Shown piece after piece: positions 11,153 to 23,729 of a stretch of 64,000 bases of DNA; positions within the stretch are counted from its first letter, which is position 1; each line of letters begins with the position of its first letter. The notes beneath the pieces are model-generated. The model made no database searches and was not told the origin of the DNA. It saw nothing but the letters and a program-made list of their open reading frames with translations. This DNA is from Pegea sp. RAD2-039 (Eukaryota > Chordata > Thaliacea > Salpida > Salpidae), in NCBI GenBank assembly GCA_034620365.1, contig JAQGEQ010000106.1:1-64000 (forward strand). Reading direction: 5' to 3'. Made by a program: the position numbers and the translations under genes.

Positions 11153-12722
11153 CTAATTGTCTGATGACGATGTAAAAAAATATGTGCTTATGCATTTTTC
11201 TTTATCTCTAAAGTAGCCATTCATGCATCTACAGTTGTAGGAGCCTTCAGAATTAATACACTCTGTTTTAGAGGATATAAAAGTGTTGGTCCCTTGAAAA
11301 CATTCATTAATATCTATTAGAAAGCAGAGTTGAACGTTTGTAGAGAAAACAAGTAAAGCTAAAATCATCAACACTAAAGTAATTGTTTTTTTGAAACTTA
11401 TTTGAACAAACTATTACATTTTCAGAAAGTTCCATCTTACAGCTACATTCGTAAACACTATTTGTCTTCAAGCAGTTAGAATTGCTATCATAAATATATG
11501 TATTTCTTCACATTCATTTATATCTCTAAGCAATTAATGACAAAATCAGTTTCTATTGCCTGTTTATTAATTAAACCACAAAAGTGTAAAAAGAACTTGG
11601 TTTACCTGGACAAACAATTCAATATCCTTTATTTATAAGTGTTACAAACACAACTGAACCAGCCATTATGCTTGATACAAGTTGAGAACTGGTTACAGTT
11701 GTTTTCTTTATTTTTACATTCATCGACATCTAAGAATTAATTGAAAATAATTTGCTAGTTTTGGACAATTTCAAAGGTTTTTATTTACGAATTGTATCAT
11801 TTGCTGTACATCAAAAGTAGTTGCCCATCTTAAGCATAACTAATCATTCTAGTAATTTTAGTTTACTGTTTACCTATTTTTAATTAAAACCTTATCATGT
11901 TAAGAATTCATTTCAATAAGACTGTTTCAAACACAAAAGTGTTCACTTGGTTTGTGTTTTTAAATAAACTAACCAGTACATCGGGTACCATTACCAGTAT
12001 AGCCATTTTTACAAGTACAATTAAAACCTCCGTCATAGTTTAATTAAACAGCCTTATTATTACAGTTGCCAAAGTTTTCCGAGCATTAGTCAATGTCTAG
12101 GTAGAGAGATGCAAACAAATGTTGAAAAGATCAATGCACCTCTTAAGATTGTTATAAATATATAAGAAACCGGTGCAGTTAAACCTATTTCTTTATAGCC
12201 GGTTTTGCACACACATTCAACTAATGTATTACGATAGAAAAATTCAGCGTTAATGTCACAACCATTTTCTTCAGCAATACAATGATTAATCGATGTTAAA
12301 TAAGTATTATAATTTACTATTAGTCTTACTTAAACTTCTACAAAGATACCTTCACAATCATGTTAGTTGTTTTATCGCAATATAAGCAAGTACATTTGTA
12401 ACTACCAAATCTATCAGTGCAATTTCTAAAGTCATCACAGCTGTTGTCAGTGTATAAACATTCATTTATGTCTAAATTAAATGGCTTTTTCAAAATTTCA
12501 AAAGCCGTAAAATTTACAAATTAAAAATTTATTGTATTAATTATTAAGAGTTTATTGTAAATTTTATAAAGGTATTTCAACTTCCTACTAACTGGTACAG
12601 ATTATACAGCCTCCTACAACTCCTTCTATGCGTTGACATTTAAAAGAACCAATAATCTTGACACATTTTGTAATAACTTTATTAAAACCATCTGTCCCCA
12701 ACAGACATTCATCTTTATCCGA
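11153..12722 (-). pseudogene. Calcium-binding EGF-repeat gene remnant, unit 1
   Basis: A minus-strand series of about seven separate EGF exons. Read 5' to 3' on the minus strand they lie at about 12722-12590, 12471-12350, 12300-12170, 12096-11974, 11729-11612, 11525-11420 and 11313-11153. Most start just after an AG with a D-I/V-N/D-E-C core typical of cbEGF modules, followed by spaced cysteines; one reads DINECLYTDNSCDDF. The last ends in a stop codon, so it is the terminal exon. Lesions: a stop in DID*C and another after NNKAV in the 12096 exon, a 1-nt insertion in the 11729 exon and a frameshift in the 11525 exon. Several of these are shared with unit 2, so decay began before the duplication. 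Such repeats occur in fibrillin/fibulin-like extracellular proteins; the parent gene cannot be named. Confidence 0.75.
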
Positions 12723-12884
12723 GCAATTCAGTAAAATAAGATTAGATAAATTTTTTTGCTTAAAGATATCGCTACAATTAAGTTTAAATTTTCCAATACT
12801 ATTATGTTTCTCTATTTTTTGAAAATTACACTGCTACAAAATTAATTATTCCTAAGTATTTTCAAATTATGAAGATTTTTTTAT

Positions 12885-13650
12885 TTTTTGGTTGACGGTA
12901 ATCTTTTTGTGTTTAGCGTTTTGACAGACTGTATGATAAATGCGAAGGTGTTTGCTTAATTTACAAAACATTGCATGCACCAACAATCTCCAAAATTCAG
13001 ATTGCTATTGGTTGTCGAGGATATGAGATTATCGATTTTGATTTTCCACCCTCAAAGTTCAAATTTTCTCGTTTCATATGTACCCTCAGTAGTTAATGAA
13101 GGAGTTACTGTCGAAGCCTTATTGAAGTTTCTGAATAGTGTTGTGTCTACAGAGTTATATATTTTAACAGATTTCAAGTTTAGTATAATTGATTAGCATA
13201 ACCCGAATTCAGCATTTATTGGAAAATCGCCAAACTTGGATAGCGATAATAGTAACTCGGCTATTCCAAGTCATTCCTCTGTAAACTTCCTCGATAATAA
13301 TAATATATTTCAGATAGTTATTTTGCCGACCCAAGTTAGCGGTAATACTTTGGATCTTTTTATCGCATAAAAACTGAAAACATTATTTATATTGATCAAA
13401 AATTACAGTTTGCTCTGACATGCGATCACAACATGATTAAATTCAAACTCCATCAAACTTTTTCCACAAACGTTCAAAACTCAAAGAAAAGACAATTTAT
13501 AATGATATCAACAATTTTCCTATCAGGTGTTGACTGGATTTTTATTTTTAACTCTACTGAAGACACCGATACTATTTACCCATGGTTTACGAAAATCGTT
13601 TGTGATTCAAGTTATGTTTCCACTATTCTATGATTTTTACTTAAATTTCT
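12885..13650 (+). mobile_element. LINE ORF2 endonuclease fragment, unit 1
   Basis: Plus-strand sequence similar to the endonuclease half of ORF2 in the LINE at 40576-44951. It covers the CDRL...IYKT block, the GDFN-like block, the segment TQVSGNTLDL, then the CDHNMI block and SGVDWIFIFNSTED. Frameshifts and stops interrupt it. It is shared with unit 2 (37420-38185), so it inserted before the duplication. Confidence 0.85.
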
Positions 13651-14970
13651 TTTGATAGTTTCTTTATTTTAAGTTTTAAAGTTTATTGAAAATTGTTTTT
13701 ACGCCATAAACACTTACTTTGTATTTTTTTAGAACTTTTTTATTGCGTCAGTTTTGTAATTTAATAAATAATGAAAGTTACAATCTTAACTGTTTCTTTT
13801 TACCAAATTATCATTCAACAGAACTTGTTGTACTTAAACACCCCTATCCATCATTACAATGTCACATCATTTTCTTTTCGTAAAAGCTATTACCTAAGAT
13901 GACAACTATCATTGATATAAAAGACCTGCACTTGAAACTTTTAAACATTTAAACATTTGAGAACAATTTCTTTTTGAAATCAAGAATCTCATGCAAACAA
14001 TGTCCAGATATACTCAACAATTACACTGAAGAAAACATATTAACTAGAGGAAATCTTTCTAATTATTATATCAAGTATAACACATCAGTTCTTGTAATAT
14101 TCTTGCTTCTAATATTTTATTGATTAATAAACGGATACACAGAATGTTAAAGTAGTGACACAAAAACAAGTTACAATAAAGACTCACCAATACATCGCAC
14201 TAACAAAAACACCTACATTTAATTACTTTAAATTTGAATTCTCAACCTTATTTGCTACCTTATTTTTTATATGTTCTCTTCGACTCCAGCACACAATTAA
14301 AGATGTATCTCTAGAGTGTATATCAGGTTTAACTCAATGCTCATTATATACTTGTTATGCTGAATGGAACTTTGTGGTAAGATTGAATATTTCCTAATGC
14401 ATATATGTGAGCTTTATTAGCCGTGTACATTTGCACGTTTTCATTTCTAGGTGAAATTTTTTAGTGTAATAATCTATTTGCTTGTGTATTGATTTCCAAC
14501 TTTTAATATTTTGAAATATTTAATCTCATTTAATCTCAGCACCACTAGTTCTTCGTTTACCTTTTTTTCGTATTTGAAAAAAAAAAAATGAAACCTGCAT
14601 CGCCGTCTATTTATTTCAAATATGCTTTGAATATGAAGCAGATTTTAGTCAATATTCTGCACTGATAAGGTATAGCCTTCAAGCAAACAACATGAAATCT
14701 TAACCAGTTTTCAACATTCTTTGTTTGTAACGAGATATTATCAAGGTCGTTTAATTACAACCATTTAAAAGTCCAGTTAGACTAGTCGCAGTGAACGTTT
14801 AAAGATCCTTCAGATCGGTTTGTAATCCTGTCTTACAGTTTTGTGCCGAGTTAGAGATTACACAACATTCTAAATGTTTCCTTTCAAAACTAAAAAAATG
14901 TAATTTGTAAGATTTTGCCGCTTTGTCGTCTTTATTTATTTAATTCAGTTGAGCGAAGCAGTTTTCCTTG
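13651..14970. other. Intergenic stretch, unit 1
   Basis: No gene recognised. An open frame near 14155-14397 lacks a good start, resembles nothing and is shortened by a stop in unit 2. The last 350 bp are less AT-rich than the surroundings and could be promoter or 5'UTR for the short exon at 14971. Confidence 0.4.
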
Positions 14971-15043
14971 ATGGAGTTTGAAAGCAAGGCTGAAGCATTA
15001 AAATGTTTGACTGTAGCAATTCATTTCAAGATCGAAAATACAA
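14971..15043 (+). CDS. Candidate short first exon with splice donor
   Basis: An ATG opens 24 codons beginning MEFESKAEALKCL and runs into a GTGAGT donor at 15044. The exon and donor are unchanged in unit 2 (39504-39576). It sits upstream of the poly(A) polymerase exons on the same strand and could be their 5' exon, but no similarity to the PAP N-terminus is evident and no acceptor partner can be assigned. Possible partial gene; function unknown. Confidence 0.3.
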
Positions 15044-18000
15044 GTGAGTTTTTCTTCGTCTGTTGCGTCTTTTTTTATTCCTATTTACTTTTACAGCTTT
15101 TTCACGATATTCTTACATCGTTAAGCTTTGTTTCTCAGCCTTAAGTTCAACTACTTGCGAATAAACTGTTATTGCTGATTACAATGCAACTACACTTTTC
15201 GTAAATACATCTTTGAGTGGATAGCCATCTAATTTTTGCCACAATGTTGGGTCTATATTAGACAGTGGCTCTGGCTTAAAATTTTATTTTCGAGTTTTGT
15301 GCAAAGTCGTTCCTTTCTAAATGCACCTAGTTTGCTACCAGGTTTTTTAATTATCATTTTGAACAAAATGTGTGACATGATTTCTAGGTAGTTAAGTCGT
15401 TGGCTACTTGAGGATGTTCAAGTTAAGTTGTTGTAATATAGTATTGTAATGATTAAAGTATAGTAAACGATTTTTGTACTCTTTATCGTTGGTCATATGT
15501 TGGTAGTGTGTGTTTCAAGCGACTAAGGGTTTACAATTAAAATTAAATTGTAATTTCTTTAGTAATGTTTATTGGGCATTCATAAATAATCTCAACTAAT
15601 ATTCGTTCTTAAAAGCCAGCTAGTATTTTTTGCTAAAAAATTGCTGCATTACACTTTGTTAAAGTTATAAATTTTTATTGTTGTCTATTTCTTTTTAATA
15701 GATTTGAAAAATTCACTTTTGGGTAATAAAAGTTTGAGATTTCGAAAATTCTTATTGTTAAAGTTAATGAGAATTTGAATTATTTCCTATTCTAAAAAAT
15801 GATACAACTTTCTTTTATAATAAAATGATATAAATTAGAATAGAAACCTTTTAAATATCTTCGAAATTTTCACTGCAAATTAAAGTTATGAATTCATAAA
15901 ATTCTGTTAATTGCTTTTAGAAGTCTCTTGTTTTTTAACTCTTGAGATTTAAGTCCATGCTTTTTAAGAATTTCCTTATCAATAACAAATAACTTTACTT
16001 ATATACGATTTTAGAATTTAATTTGTATTTCTATTTTTATTATGATAAAACTACAATCAATTGAAACATTATGCTGGGTAAACAATTTTAAAAATCATCT
16101 TTTTTGTAAAGATTCGATGAAAATTGGTGTATAATGTAAAATTAAAAATTTTTTAAAAATGTTATATTATTGTCGAAGAATTTAACAATAAGATGATATT
16201 GTATGACTAACAAACTAAATATTCAGTTATAAAGTTTTGATTTATCAGGTTGAAACATCTTTCTTCTAACCTTATTTAAACATTTTCTAGTAATTTTATT
16301 GTAAATGCATTTAGTTTTACAATTTAATCTAAAAATTTTGCTAAATATTCATGAGTATATAAAAAGCTCAAGAGTTGAAACACAGCGCCTTGAATGACAC
16401 TGGTCCAAACGGGAATGAACAATATTACATCTTTACCATCTCAAAAGTTTTTCAAACTAACAGTTTGTGATTACGAAAGTAAAGAGGTTTTATTATTTCA
16501 TTATTATTTATATTGTTTTGGTTTTATTTCATTAAAAAAAGAAAGTTAGAAGTTATTTTTTTTAATTTTTATGGTAAAATATGTAGTATTCTTTTATATG
16601 CTTTATATGTAGGTTGTTCCCGAGTGTTTTTCCTAGTTTTCAACATTAATTAATAGGCTGTGGTACTTAAGACCTTTGCGATAAGTTTCCGAAATTATAT
16701 TATTTCATGTTTGTAGTATGAGTTGTGCAATTTGTGATTTGCATCCATATGACAAATAAAAGCTAACAAATATCATTTAGTTAATATTCCAAACAATTAT
16801 TGAAAGCATGCCTCTTAAAGTTGACTTAGCAAGTTTATATATATGGTGATCGCTTTACGTATGAACAGTATTACAGTAGGTTATTTACCGCATATGTGAA
16901 TATGATTGAATGTTTATTTTTTTTCATTGCATTCTGTTACTTCTATCTTCATAGTGACAGTTGAGTTTTTCATAATTATTCACCAATGTCGTTAGCCACC
17001 TTTTAATTTTTAGCAGAAAATCTTTGTAAGATTTTTTTGAAAAATATCTTCATTGTACTATTGATATGATTAATTTTAAGTCATTAATATAATTTTTCAT
17101 ATTTTTAAACTTTTATTTATTATAAATATGCTTGATAAATTATTATTTTATACTATATTTATATAAATATTATAGTAAATATTTATATATATTTATATAA
17201 ACTACTATATTATGAACTAATTTTCATTCAATCGAGGATGATAATAATAATTATAAAATTGTTTAATAACCTTTTTTTACAAACTACATTTGCTTATTTA
17301 TATATTTTTTCTTAATGTTGTTTTTAATGAAAATTATGTAATATAATGTTATGTTTAAAAGTAAAAGATTTGTTTTAAATTGTAAAAATTATAGTAATAA
17401 TAATATTATTTTATGCATACTTATTTTAATTTTTAAAATACTTATGTTAATAATTTTGGATACAAAATAATTTTGCCATATTTTTCTAGTTTCATTAATA
17501 ATGAAAGTTTTGTATTTTGTTTCTTAGCTCTTATTTTTATTAGTTACTTTGATAATTTTAAACATATATACAAACGTTTTTATCATTTGTGTAGATTTTG
17601 TTTTTATCTAAATATTCCTTAGTAGATAATTATTTGACAAAATATATTTGGTTAAAATTGCTGTACATTTTACATATTTATTATTTTCTTTGTAATTGTA
17701 AAGAGTAAAGTTATTATCTTTTGCAATTAAAATAAAAAGTATTTTATTAAATCAAATGTAGTTCTTATAAATACTCATCTTTAAAATTTTTCATCAAAAT
17801 TTATGCTGATATATTTGGTGGTTATTTTTAGTATGATGAATATGATTAATTTAAAATCCTATGTAAATTAACTATTTTTGAAAATATACTTTACTCTGCA
17901 ATCATTTTATATATAAATTTGTACATTTTTGGAATTTACTTCAAATAAGATCTTATTATTGTATACATTTAAAATTTCAGTAAACAATCTCTGACAAACA

Positions 18001-18227
18001 ATCTTTTAAGCATTTTTAGGTTTAAAAATTCGATATAAGTTAATAATGGCACTATAATATTAAATAACATGTTGCCACCTTGAACATCATATGCTATTTA
18101 GACTTTACTTTAAATAACAACTTTTATTGTATTTAATAATATAATTTAAACACATTAATTAAACACTTATCATGTTATAATTAAGATTTACAAAAATTGT
18201 AAATATCTTCTGTTATGTTCTTTTTAG
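15044..18227. other. AT-rich stretch upstream of the poly(A) polymerase exons
   Basis: About 3.2 kb of very AT-rich DNA. Near 16414 a short ATG frame reads MNNITSLPSQKFFKLT; its SLPSQK segment faintly resembles PAP N-termini, but the GT that would follow is lost in unit 2. The N-terminal PAP region before the nucleotidyltransferase motif is not found. The unit 2 equivalent is interrupted by the LINE at 40576. Confidence 0.4.
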
Positions 18228-20281
18228 GGTAAAGTAATAACCAAAAAACCTAATGGCAAGGTGCTATGTTATGGGTCTTTTAGTTTAGAATTATACAATA
18301 AAAATGGAGATTTAGATCTTCTTTTTTTGGCTCCATATTACATCAAACGAAAACATTTTTTCGAGTATTTCTCTGAAATGCTAAAAAAGAGAACAGAAGT
18401 TGACAATCTAAAAGTAAGGTTTCATTTACATTTATTTATATATTTTCGCTTTAATAAATTATTATGTACAATAAGTTTGTATATAAAATTTACTTTTGAT
18501 AATAGCATCAATTCGTAGAAATCACAAAACTCCTTATTTAATATAAATCATTTCTTTTGATGATTTTTTGATTATTTTGTACTTCAGGTAATTACTAATA
18601 TCCATGAACCTATTATCAAGCTCACTTTTGATGGTATTGAGGTAGAACTATTTTTTTTTCACTTTCAATACATTTACAACTTTTTTTTTATTTTATTCTA
18701 TGATTCAGGTCGATGGTGTTATGGCTTCCTTAAATGAAAAGATCGTAACTGACCACATAAATGTAGATGGTTTTGATATTGTGAGAGGATTGAATGACTA
18801 TTGCCTGCGAAGCTTAAGAGGCATAAGGATCCGAAACTTTTTGCATGCTTATGTTCCTAACAAACAAGTGTTTTTGCAAGCCAATTTAGCTATCAAGGGC
18901 AAAAAGTCAGTAGTTATAAGACTTGAAACATAAAATAGCTATGTTTTTATTATCATTTGCTTATTATATTAAACTTTTAATTTTTCGATAAAATTGAAAA
19001 TTGCTCCAAGAAGATAAAAAAAGAACCTTAAATTAAACTTACAGTTAAATTTTAAGTACTAGAATGTCAAAGCTTAACTATAAATAATCCAGACCAAGAA
19101 ATTAAAGCCAAAAGACCAAATAATATTCGAAATTATAAAGCTGTACGACATGCTTATTAATTGATGTCGAAGTACTTTCTGATACAAATGTAAATAACGG
19201 GCATCTAGAAATCGATATCTGAAGAATGTGACAAGGAAATATGGAAATACTTCCAGTTGCCTAATAAACTACTCTTGGAATCCTAACCAAACGCTCAACT
19301 TTAATGAAATACTTTCCACCTTTTAGTTTTCTTAGTTTATACAACCAGTGCGTAATGCACTGCTTAAAAATTTATTTAGTTTTATCGACAAAAGAATAAA
19401 AGAGAAGTATATTATGATAGAGTTGAGTTTGTTTTTATTATAATTTCTAACTTTTAAAGTACTTTCGTGTATATTTTTAAGGAGGAGGAATCTATGGAAA
19501 TATCTTAGGATATCCTGGAGGTATTTCTTGGACATTGCTAATCGCTAAAGTTTGCAAAGAATCAAATTTCAAGACAGTTGAAGAAATTGTTGGTGAATTT
19601 TTCAGGAAGTTTCACTACTGGTAAAAATGCTGTTTGTTAATTTGCTTATTGTTGAACTCAAACCTAAACTAATTTAAAGGGATTGGCCTCGACCTGCTGA
19701 ATTAACACCATCTCATGAGCGAGTTCCTCCCTGGTTTAAATTACAAGATAAAGAACTCCGTATGCCAGTAATAACTCCAACTTATCCAAAAGCTAATTCA
19801 ACATACAATTTAATGTGGTCAGCATTGAGAGTCATTAAACGTGTAAGTGCAGTTAATATTTTTAGAGTAATTTGTTTTAATCAGAGCTGAATTTAATTTT
19901 TAACAAGTACTATCTTTAATAGGAGTTTCTAAGAGGCTATAACTTATTTAAAAGGTGTGCTAAAAATGAATGTTCATTGTCGCATTTATTTGCACCTGCG
20001 ACTTTTTTCGATGACTTTCAAAAATTTATAGTTTTAAGTGCACATGCTGGAAAGGATGATTTTGAAAGATTGTAATTATTTTACTTTGTTAATGTCATAG
20101 CTTAGTATTTTTACTGAGTATTTTCTTCAAAAGTATTTTTACTGAATTGATTTGGTTTGATTAGGAGTGGCGTGGTTCAAGCTAGTATTCGAAAGCTAGT
20201 AGAAGCATTAGATGATAAAGATATGGTTCAAGAAGCTCATATCAATGTAAACTATTTTACTAAATCTTCTGTTAAAAAAGA
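18228..20281 (+). pseudogene. Poly(A) polymerase (PAPOLA/PAPOLG family) relic, unit 1
   Basis: Seven exons with good splice sites: 18228-18413, 18588-18641, 18709-18905, 19482-19620, 19680-19842, 19923-20071 and 20165-20281. The joined product follows canonical PAP order. The nucleotidyltransferase motif GSF...GDLDLL supplies two catalytic Asp. FDGIE-VDGVMA across exons 2/3 supplies the third. NILGYPGGISW (exon 4), PVITPTYPKANSTYN (exon 5) and the RNA-binding-like domain start (exons 6-7) follow. Family function: template-independent 3' polyadenylation of pre-mRNA in the nucleus. The exon 3/4 junction is out of frame: where PAPs have AIKLWAKR, this gene reads AIK then GGCAAAAA, consistent with a small deletion (5 nt if LW was present). 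The same lesion is in unit 2. The N-terminal exons are not found. Probably dead before the duplication, though a diverged paralogue with an unseen exon cannot be excluded. Confidence 0.85.
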
Positions 20282-20459
20282 GTAAGTGTCTAAAAAACAT
20301 TTTTTGTCTAATAAACTTACTGAAATCACAAAAGTATCACAATGATTACATACGGTAAAGTTTAAACTGTTGCTTAAAAATGGTACTTCTAATTCGACTA
20401 AAAAATTGTGTTTCGGTGATAAATTGGTAGTAAGATTTAACACTATTATTTATCTAACC

Positions 20460-20980
20460 TAATAACTGAACATATATATATATATAATATACTGACTGCG
20501 TTGCGCAGATGCAATTTTCTTTTCACACATTTTACTTTTTCTTGAACGTCCTGGGCAATATTTTCTTTTCGATTCAAAGGCCTTTTTAGTTCTTGTTCAG
20601 TAAACTTCGGGTATCGAACATGTTGTTTTGCATTTACTCCAAGTACACCAGCTGTTTCACTGACAACCTGATTTTAAAGTTTATATTATTATAATGTTTT
20701 AATATCATACTTTTGTCTTGGAACAACTTTATCTACAAATTGTGGAGGTGAGCATTATCTTGAATCTGGAAGGCTGCAATAACCACAATTTCTTCGATAA
20801 TGCATTTTAATTGTTCTTATTTTAGCATCACTACGTGACGTTGATTGGCAAGGATAATAAATTAATGTAAAATCAACAGGTCTTTGGTATGTCGTAATTT
20901 GTTCACATTTACTCCAAGAAAAACAATATTTGGGACATCGTTGTCTTTTCATAAAATACATTTCTGAATCTTAATCATTA
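20460..20980 (-). pseudogene. Decayed thrombospondin type-1 exons, unit 1
   Basis: On the minus strand, 20700-20500 aligns with the first TSP1 repeat of the gene at 27775-28814 (TWSKC, then a run ending in KKA), and 20980-20755 carries CFSWSKCEQITTYQRP followed by further spaced cysteines. Stops replace expected residues (CQ*NSW, EVY*). An AT dinucleotide run lies at about 20463. It looks like a degenerated duplicate of the TSP1 exons, next to the LINE ORF1 fragment. Confidence 0.6.
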
Positions 20981-20984
20981 TTCT

Positions 20985-21945
20985 TCAGTTTTGTATAAAC
21001 ATGGTGGACCTCGAACTTTGTTTTTGAAATCAGCTGGTTGTTCTTTTTGATTTCGGTTGTACGCCTCTTTCAGAAGACACTTATTTTCTAAGCAATCATC
21101 TTCACACATATCATGTGCTATTCTAATGTGCTCGACTTTTTTGCAAGCCTTAGCTTATACAGCTTGGCATGAAATTTGCGTTTGTTCCAATTTTTCTGAA
21201 AGGAAACTTTCAACGGTCTTTGATGATCTGAGAATTTTGCTCCAAGTGTAGTCATTGATACTTTCAGAACGTCCACAAAATTAAGTCTTTGAGAGCATAT
21301 TTGATTAAACATCTTACTATCATTATCTTTATCAGTCTCAAAAATATTAAAGATGATGACATTGTTTTCTCTGTCCTCATGGTCTAAAGTGAGATTTTTG
21401 TGCGTGTCTGTGACCTTCTTAGCAAGAAGCTGTACCATATTAGCATTGCTGTCGGAACTGAGATCACCGACCACCGAGGCCCATGTGACTTGTTTCTTTA
21501 TAGACGCATCCAGTTCGTCCATTGACTTAGACAAATTAGAAATTTTCTCATCGATCTTGGCAACATCTTTGTCAATTTCTGATTTAATTTTGACTAATTC
21601 AGCAGATACAAATTTGCTGATGTCGGTAATAGGTTTTGGTTAGAATTAGATGAAGGAGCTGTTGTGTCCATGGTTCTACATTTAATGCAGACCCTTTTAA
21701 ATCCCATTTGCTTCGTCTGGCTGTTATCAATTATATCGTACATTTTTTTTGCTCCATCACTACAGGTGAGATGAAACCAGGAGAGACATTTAAAGCATTC
21801 TTTGGCCGGATCTTCACCAGAGGAAATTTTATTGCAGGATTGGCAACTGCCATTGTAAGCTTGTTTTGATGAAGTCGGTTTGTCAGGATTTTTCTTTACA
21901 TTTGAACGTTATGTCTTGCCAGATCTATTTGGGTCCACCATAGTT
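20985..21945 (-). mobile_element. LINE ORF1 fragment, unit 1
   Basis: The minus strand matches ORF1 of the LINE at 43741-44736 over most of its length, including the PHD-like cysteine cluster (about 21660-21900) and the segment HEDRENNVIIFNIFETD within an open stretch at 21118-21534. Frameshifts are present. It is shared with unit 2 (49905-50855). Confidence 0.88.
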
Positions 21946-22612
21946 TTCATGAAATATTTTTGGTTTCATTAAAGTGTAGATTAAATATTTCAAATATTAA
22001 AACTCAGAAGAGATTATAACAATTAAGTAACTGTATTTAAAATACTGTTATATTGTATAGGGGGTTCCCGAAATGCCAGGGATTACATCAATCTTTCTGT
22101 AATTTTATCTTGTTTATATATCTTACAATTATATTATTCGTGAAAAGGTATATTAGCAAGATATTTTTAGACATTCTACTTTCGGTTTATGGTATTAAAT
22201 AAACAAATTTTTCTTTTAAAATGAGAGCTTAACAACTAATAATAATTTTTCTATAGTTGATATAGATGATGAGAAATGTAATGATTAAAAACTGCGTTAG
22301 AAGCTTCTGGTTGAGACAAAAGGCAGGACATACCTGGTTAAAGTAAACGATCGTAAAAATTCTATGTTAACAATCTTTTATGTGAATTGTTGAAGTTGGT
22401 TATCAAATTGATCTTCATTCTTTACTCTTTTATTTTTAATCTTAGATTGGTTATAAATGTTTTAATTTCACAGAATTTGTTTCTTATTAGACAAAATATA
22501 TGTTAAAAATTTAATGAAATTTCATTTCTAAATAACTTCAAACATAAAACATCTTATTTGATGATTAAAAACAATCTCTAAATTATAACAGTTTTATATA
22601 TAGATAATTCTA
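21946..22612. other. Intergenic stretch, unit 1
   Basis: AT-rich. A possible acceptor near 22256 is followed by a short mixed-frame segment (GRTYLVKVNDRKNSM near 22325-22370). It may be an upstream USP exon remnant, but two stops lie just before it and I cannot assign it. Confidence 0.35.
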
Positions 22613-22801
22613 CCATATTCGTCAACTCAATCTAAAGCACAATATGGTCATTACATTGCGGAGATAAAAGTACAAAATAAGTGGTTCAGTATAAATGACA
22701 CTGTTGTTACAGAGATTTCTAAAAGGTTTTCTTGACCAAAAATTAAGTATAAAACAGCTTACCTAGTAGAGTATCGCCTGTTGGACAAAGTTTCTAAATA
22801 G
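22613..22801 (+). pseudogene. Ubiquitin-specific protease C-terminal exon, unit 1
   Basis: The frame reads SSTQSKAQYGHYIAEI, then a WFSINDTVVTEI block and AYLVEYR before a stop codon. This is the His-box and C-terminal end of the USP (peptidase C19) catalytic domain, with the catalytic His in GHY and the Asn/Asp in SIND. USPs cleave ubiquitin isopeptide bonds. In this copy an in-frame TGA replaces Ser after KRFS, and the acceptor is CTAC where unit 2 has GTAG, so this copy is broken. The Cys-box and middle exons are not found in the window. Confidence 0.75.
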
Positions 22802-23180
22802 AAAAAAATCATATCCTAGTTTTGGTTTTTAATGGCAATTAGATGTTTAGTTCTGAATATGATCTTACCATTCTACTTTTTTCTTTGCATCAGTTTTATC
22901 TGATTATTGTAATAATTAGTCCTTGAATATTCAAAGACGTAATTAGAAACGATATGGAATAATTAATGTTGTAAACCTTTTGTGTATAGTAAATTTAAAA
23001 TAATTGCTATTTTGTGATGTATTTATCAAGACAAAAAGTGATAGTACTGAGAACTTGTTTTGTTTCTATTAAGAAGAGTTTTCCTACAATGTTTTTCTAG
23101 TTTTAAAATTGTTTAAATTGTTTAAATTTTTTAATTTCTTTTATTGTTATTTTTGTAAATAAAATAATGTAGAGCTAACT
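22802..23180. other. Intergenic stretch, unit 1
   Basis: AT-rich, matches 51723-52100. Nothing recognised. Confidence 0.4.
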
Positions 23181-23420
23181 TTATATTAAAAGTTGTGGCT
23201 GAGAAAATTCAGAAAATTTTGTAGACTGTAGCTTCCAGGGAGCACCTTCAAGAATGGGTCTTTCTCGGTTACAAAGGCATGTTGATTTTGTAACAACTGA
23301 ATTTATACGAAAAAACCACTAACAAGTAGGTTGCGATTAAATGATGATCACCAAATAACAGGACTTCTGAGATCTCGGCTGTTCCACAAAATTGTTTACT
23401 GGAGAAACCTCTTCAGAAAG
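23181..23420 (+). pseudogene. Unidentified coding relic, unit 1
   Basis: Plus-strand frame ENSENFVDCSFQGAPSR, then MGLSRLQRHVDFVTTEF, followed by a stop and, after a 1-nt difference and an 18-nt gap relative to unit 2, LRSRLFHKIV. The unit 2 copy (52102-52337) reads about 70 codons with one stop. The composition is clearly protein-like; I do not recognise the family. Confidence 0.5.
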
Positions 23421-23729
23421 TAAAAACTATTAAACAATGTATTTATAACATTTTATTTTATTTCATACATCCCATATAATTTTTTTAATAGCAAAACAAA
23501 ATATGACTAGGTTTTTTGTACAATATTTACTTTATTGTGTTTTTCCGAAAATTTTCTATTATTTTTCTATCTTTGTTACTTTTATTTTAAAATGTCGCTA
23601 TTTAAAACCTCAAATTTAAAAGTTGTACCCACTTTTAAGTGTGAAGAAAATGCATACCAGTCTCCCACCTGTTGCCTAAACTAACTCATTTTTCATGATG
23701 AACACAAAACACTTTTTGAATTTATTAAG

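Noticed and set aside
14155..14397. Plus-strand frame of 80 codons
   Set aside because: No ATG near its start, biased composition, and shortened by a stop in unit 2.
17150..17220. AT-rich palindromic-looking stretch as an origin or MITE
   Set aside because: Simple AT-rich sequence; no terminal inverted repeats or target duplications could be established.
18228..20281. Alternative identity as a 2'-5' oligoadenylate synthetase or cGAS-like enzyme
   Set aside because: The order of motifs, including the NILGYPGG and PVITPTYPKANSTYN blocks and the C-terminal RNA-binding-like part, is specific to canonical poly(A) polymerases.
20463..20485. AT dinucleotide run as a regulatory element
   Set aside because: A short microsatellite shared by both units, with no further evidence.
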